Assembly: GCA_002397275.1 (NCBI GenBank) | Contig: DHAA01000075.1 | Location: forward strand, 1 to 33,047 | Length of the DNA: 33,047 nt | Direction: 5' to 3' | DNA from: Thermacetogenium sp. UBA4966 | GTDB taxonomy: Bacteria; Bacillota; DSM-12270; Thermacetogeniales; Thermacetogeniaceae | Shown here: positions 30,363 through 33,047 of the stretch, piece by piece | Layout: every line of letters begins with the position of its first letter | How positions within the stretch are numbered: position 1 is the first letter of the stretch | Position numbers and translations under genes: made by a program | Notes under the pieces: generated by a model | What the model saw: only the letters and a program-made list of their open reading frames with translations | Database searches by the model: none | Told to the model about the DNA's origin: nothing

Positions 30363-33047
30363 ATGCCGTTGATTTCTGCCCCGAATGTCAAAATAAAATT
30401 TCCGACCGCGCGGAGGCGTGCCCCCATTGCGGACTGCCCGCGAAGTATTTTAATGAATCCGTGGCGACAGACGTCATTGCGGCTAGGACCGAATATTCTA
30501 AACCGCTTGATTTGACAGCACTCCGCAATGCATTGATTGCCTTTGAACACAGCTATCAGACCTTTTTCAGTGTCAACCACTATATCACAGCACAAGAGAT
30601 GGCGAGACTTCAATCATCTTTTAGCTTATGGGCAAAGCAATTAGAGGACAAGACGGCATACGCATACTGTCGGGAAAACGCTCACCGTTTCGCCGTAGAT
30701 TTTGAAATGGTGAATAATTGCTTGCGCCGTTACGAAACTTTAGCACAGGATGCGGAAAATCATAATGCTTATTACATCGACAGAATCGTGGAGAGAGATG
30801 CCGATTATTTTGATAATATGCTGCGGGAGATTGACCAGAACATCAAACTGGACAACGAGCAGCGGCGAGCAGTAGTTGCAAACGATGATTATTGTTTATT
30901 GGTAGCAGGTGCAGGTGCAGGTAAAACCACAACGATGGCAGCAAAGGTCAAATACCTAGTAGAAAAACAACATATCCCCCCTGAAGATATCATCGTTATT
31001 TCGTACACAAGAAAGGCTATTGACGAACTTAAAAAGCGCATCAATCATATCCTGCATATTCCGGCGAAAATTTGCACTTTCCACTCTTTTGCCTACGACA
31101 TCGTCCGTAAATTTAGTGATACGCCACCGGAGGTGAACTATTCCGCCAATAACATCATCTTTGATATGCTAGAAGAGAAAGTTTTCCATGACAAAGTCTT
31201 GCTTCGCAAGTTGCTGCTGTTTCTTGGTTTTTACTTTGATTTGCCCGCCGATGCGATGAATTATGACAATCTCGACCAGTTTCATTTAGCAAAAGCGGCG
31301 CAGGATTATGAAACCCTAAAGAGTGGCGCGGGGGAATATATCAAAAAAGTAGCGTCTCAGCGAGGGCGTCACATGCGGACGATTACCGGAGAATACCTTC
31401 GCTCTGTGCAGGAGGCACATATTGCTAACTTCCTATATCTCCACGGTCTTGACTACGAGTATGAGCCTGTTTATCCACACGTCATTCGCGGAGCGCGAAA
31501 AAAGTATACCCCTGATTTCATTATCCGGCAGGGCGAACATACAGCCTATTTAGAGCATTACGCCATCAGCGAAAGCGGTTACAGCTTTGTACTTACCCAT
31601 CAGGAAATTGCTAAGTATGCAAACGCCATCAAAGACAAACGCAAGCTCCATCGTCAAATGGGGACCGCTCTGCTAGAAACATGGGCGTGGTATAAGGACA
31701 AGCGGTCACTTCCCGAGCATCTAAGGGAACTTCTGGTGAACGAGGGCTTCGCCCTCAAAGAACGTGATTTTGCGGAGGTCTATAAAAAGATCACAGAAAC
31801 CAGTAAAGATAAATATGTCTTTAAAATGGTGCAGTTTTTGACGTTATTTATCGCTCAATACAAAACCTGTGGCTATGATGCGGGGGGGTTTGAAGCACTA
31901 CGGGCAAAAACCGACAATCCGCGCACACATCTTTTCCTGGATATTGCGGAACCTGTTTATCATTATTATCAAAAGCAGCTTGCCGTACAAAACCGTATTG
32001 ATTTTGAGGACATGATTAACGATGCCCATTTTTATCTTGCCGAAATTGAGCGGCAGCAACTGGAACTGCCCTATAAATACATCATTATTGATGAATTCCA
32101 GGATATCTCCCGGCAGCGCTTTAATCTGACCAAGCGGCTGAGTGAGATAACCCGCGCCAAAGTCGTTGCGGTCGGTGATGACTGGCAGTCTGTATTTGCT
32201 TTTTCCGGTTCGGATATCGGCCTGTTTACACGTTTTATTGAACTGATGGGCAGCGGCGTTGAGATGAAAATCACGCACACCTATCGCAATTCTCAAGAAC
32301 TCATTGACATTGCAGGGAGCTTTGTGCAGAAAAACGTCGCTCAAATTCAAAAGCACTTGATTTCACCCAAACGCCTTGCTAACCCGATTGTCCTCATAGA
32401 ATTTAACGACCGTTTCAAGCCGGATTATGCGATGGCAGAAGCGGCTGAACAAACAGTAGAGCATATTTTAACGGAATATGGCGAAAGCACGTCAATTTTA
32501 TTGATCGGGCGGTACAATTATGATAATTATAAACTGTGCCGGACAGGTCGGTTTACCGAGTTGCCAGGCAACAGAATCAAGAGCGAGAAATACCCCAAGG
32601 CCAATCTCAGATTTATGACGGCACACAGTGCAAAGGGGTTAGGCTTTGACAATGTAATCCTATTGAACATGTTTGAAGGGAAGTTCGGTTTCCCTTGCCA
32701 ACTTGAGGACGATCCTATCATGAGATTGGTGCGCTTCGAAGATACATCCATACCTTTTGCGGAGGAGCGGCGGCTGTTTTATGTGGCGCTCACCCGTACG
32801 AAAAACCATGTTTATATTCTCACGCCCCAGCACAAGCCATCCCGTTTCTTAATTGAGTTGATTAACGATTACAAAATTCAGCACTCAAAGAACCTCCATA
32901 TGGAATCCGTCGATATGTTCCGCCTGCGTTGCCCAATTTGCGGATATCCGCTGAAATATGAGTTCAATAAAAATTATGGCTTAGGTCTTTATCTTTGTAC
33001 TAATGAACCCGAGGTATGTGACTTTATGACCAATAGTAAGGTACATC
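30363..33047 (+). CDS. UvrD/HelD-like helicase with zinc ribbons at both ends, partial, frameshifted start
   Basis: The gene continues past the window. From 30368 one frame stays open for 893 codons: a zinc ribbon (FCPEC...ACPHCGLP) near residues 5-22, a helical region, Walker A GAGAGKT near 182, motif Ia VISYTRKA and FHSFAYDI. An inserted nuclease-like segment KKYTPDFII...YLEHYAI lies near 380-395. Then come DEFQD near 576, GDDWQSVFAF, FMTAHSAKGLGFDNVI and FYVALTRTKNHVYI, and a second CPIC...C zinc finger of topoisomerase type near 856. AGGAG at 30350-30354 points to ATG 30363, but that ATG is in another frame and stops at 30513-30515. One added base between about 30369 and 30371 would join it to the helicase frame. 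In-frame GTG 30461 or TTG 30512 are fallback starts lacking the first ribbon. Confidence 0.75.

Noticed and set aside
1..33047. CRISPR arrays, rRNA genes, complete insertion sequences or a replication origin
   Set aside because: I saw no regularly spaced repeats, no rRNA sequence, no transposase and no DnaA-box cluster while reading the window.

Overview
The window looks like chromosome from a Firmicute, probably an anaerobic or spore-former-type Clostridia/Negativicutes relative. The signs are strong AGGAGG-type ribosome sites, frequent TTG and GTG starts, a tRNA-Ser with encoded CCA, OmpR/HPK two-component genes, a DUF2975 plus small Cro-type regulator pair, and a protein of the Firmicute family that is labelled 'limonene hydroxylase' in databases. 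Base composition is mosaic: GC-richer housekeeping-like blocks alternate with clearly AT-richer blocks (about 3.7-6.4 kb, 6.8-9.0 kb, and an internal part of the mod gene).

Layout. 0.4-3.5 kb: a same-strand run of small stress or maintenance genes (macrodomain, GyrI-like, TfoX C-terminal domain, a VOC gene broken by an amber codon, an ArsC/Spx-like thioredoxin-fold protein, a YbaK-type deacylase). 3.6 kb: tRNA-Ser(CGA) followed by a nested hairpin. 3.9-5.7 kb: a two-gene unit of unknown function, a divergent HipA-like kinase fold and a gluzincin protease, behind a near-consensus promoter. 5.7-6.1 kb: a small serine-recombinase-like protein lacking the usual serine. 6.4-6.8 kb: a frameshifted 3' fragment of a histidine kinase whose intact relative lies 8.6 kb downstream. 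6.8-8.4 kb: a leftward Xre / ImmA-IrrE peptidase / PIN operon with 8-base overlaps. 9.1-10.9 kb: the limonene-hydroxylase-labelled solenoid protein plus a small Cys-rich protein. 11.1-14.9 kb: a divergent TetR / MMPL exporter pair with a palindromic operator. 15.0-18.0 kb: response regulator plus histidine kinase, and a copper-type HMA / SafE-like membrane / cupredoxin fusion. 18.1-19.7 kb: a DUF2975 / Cro regulator / degraded radical-SAM operon. 20.0-21.9 kb: a secreted serine hydrolase with a membrane tail.

21.9-33.0 kb is a defence-type island: a RhuM-family gene with type I restriction remnants, a DUF4143 AAA ATPase, a complete type III restriction-modification pair (mod-res), and a UvrD-like helicase with zinc ribbons at both ends that runs off the window. 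The helicase frame is one base out of register with its ribosome site and ATG.

Two features give the island its history. Each of two cargo blocks (about 8.2 kb and 1.5 kb) starts just 3' of an intact gene and ends with a copy of that same gene's 3' part: the histidine kinase in one case, the DUF4143 ATPase in the other. The mod gene also has an AT-rich specificity domain that looks swapped in. The best candidate for an undescribed system is the HipA-like kinase / gluzincin pair at 3.95-5.72 kb. The Xre-ImmA-PIN operon and the mod-res-helicase unit come next.
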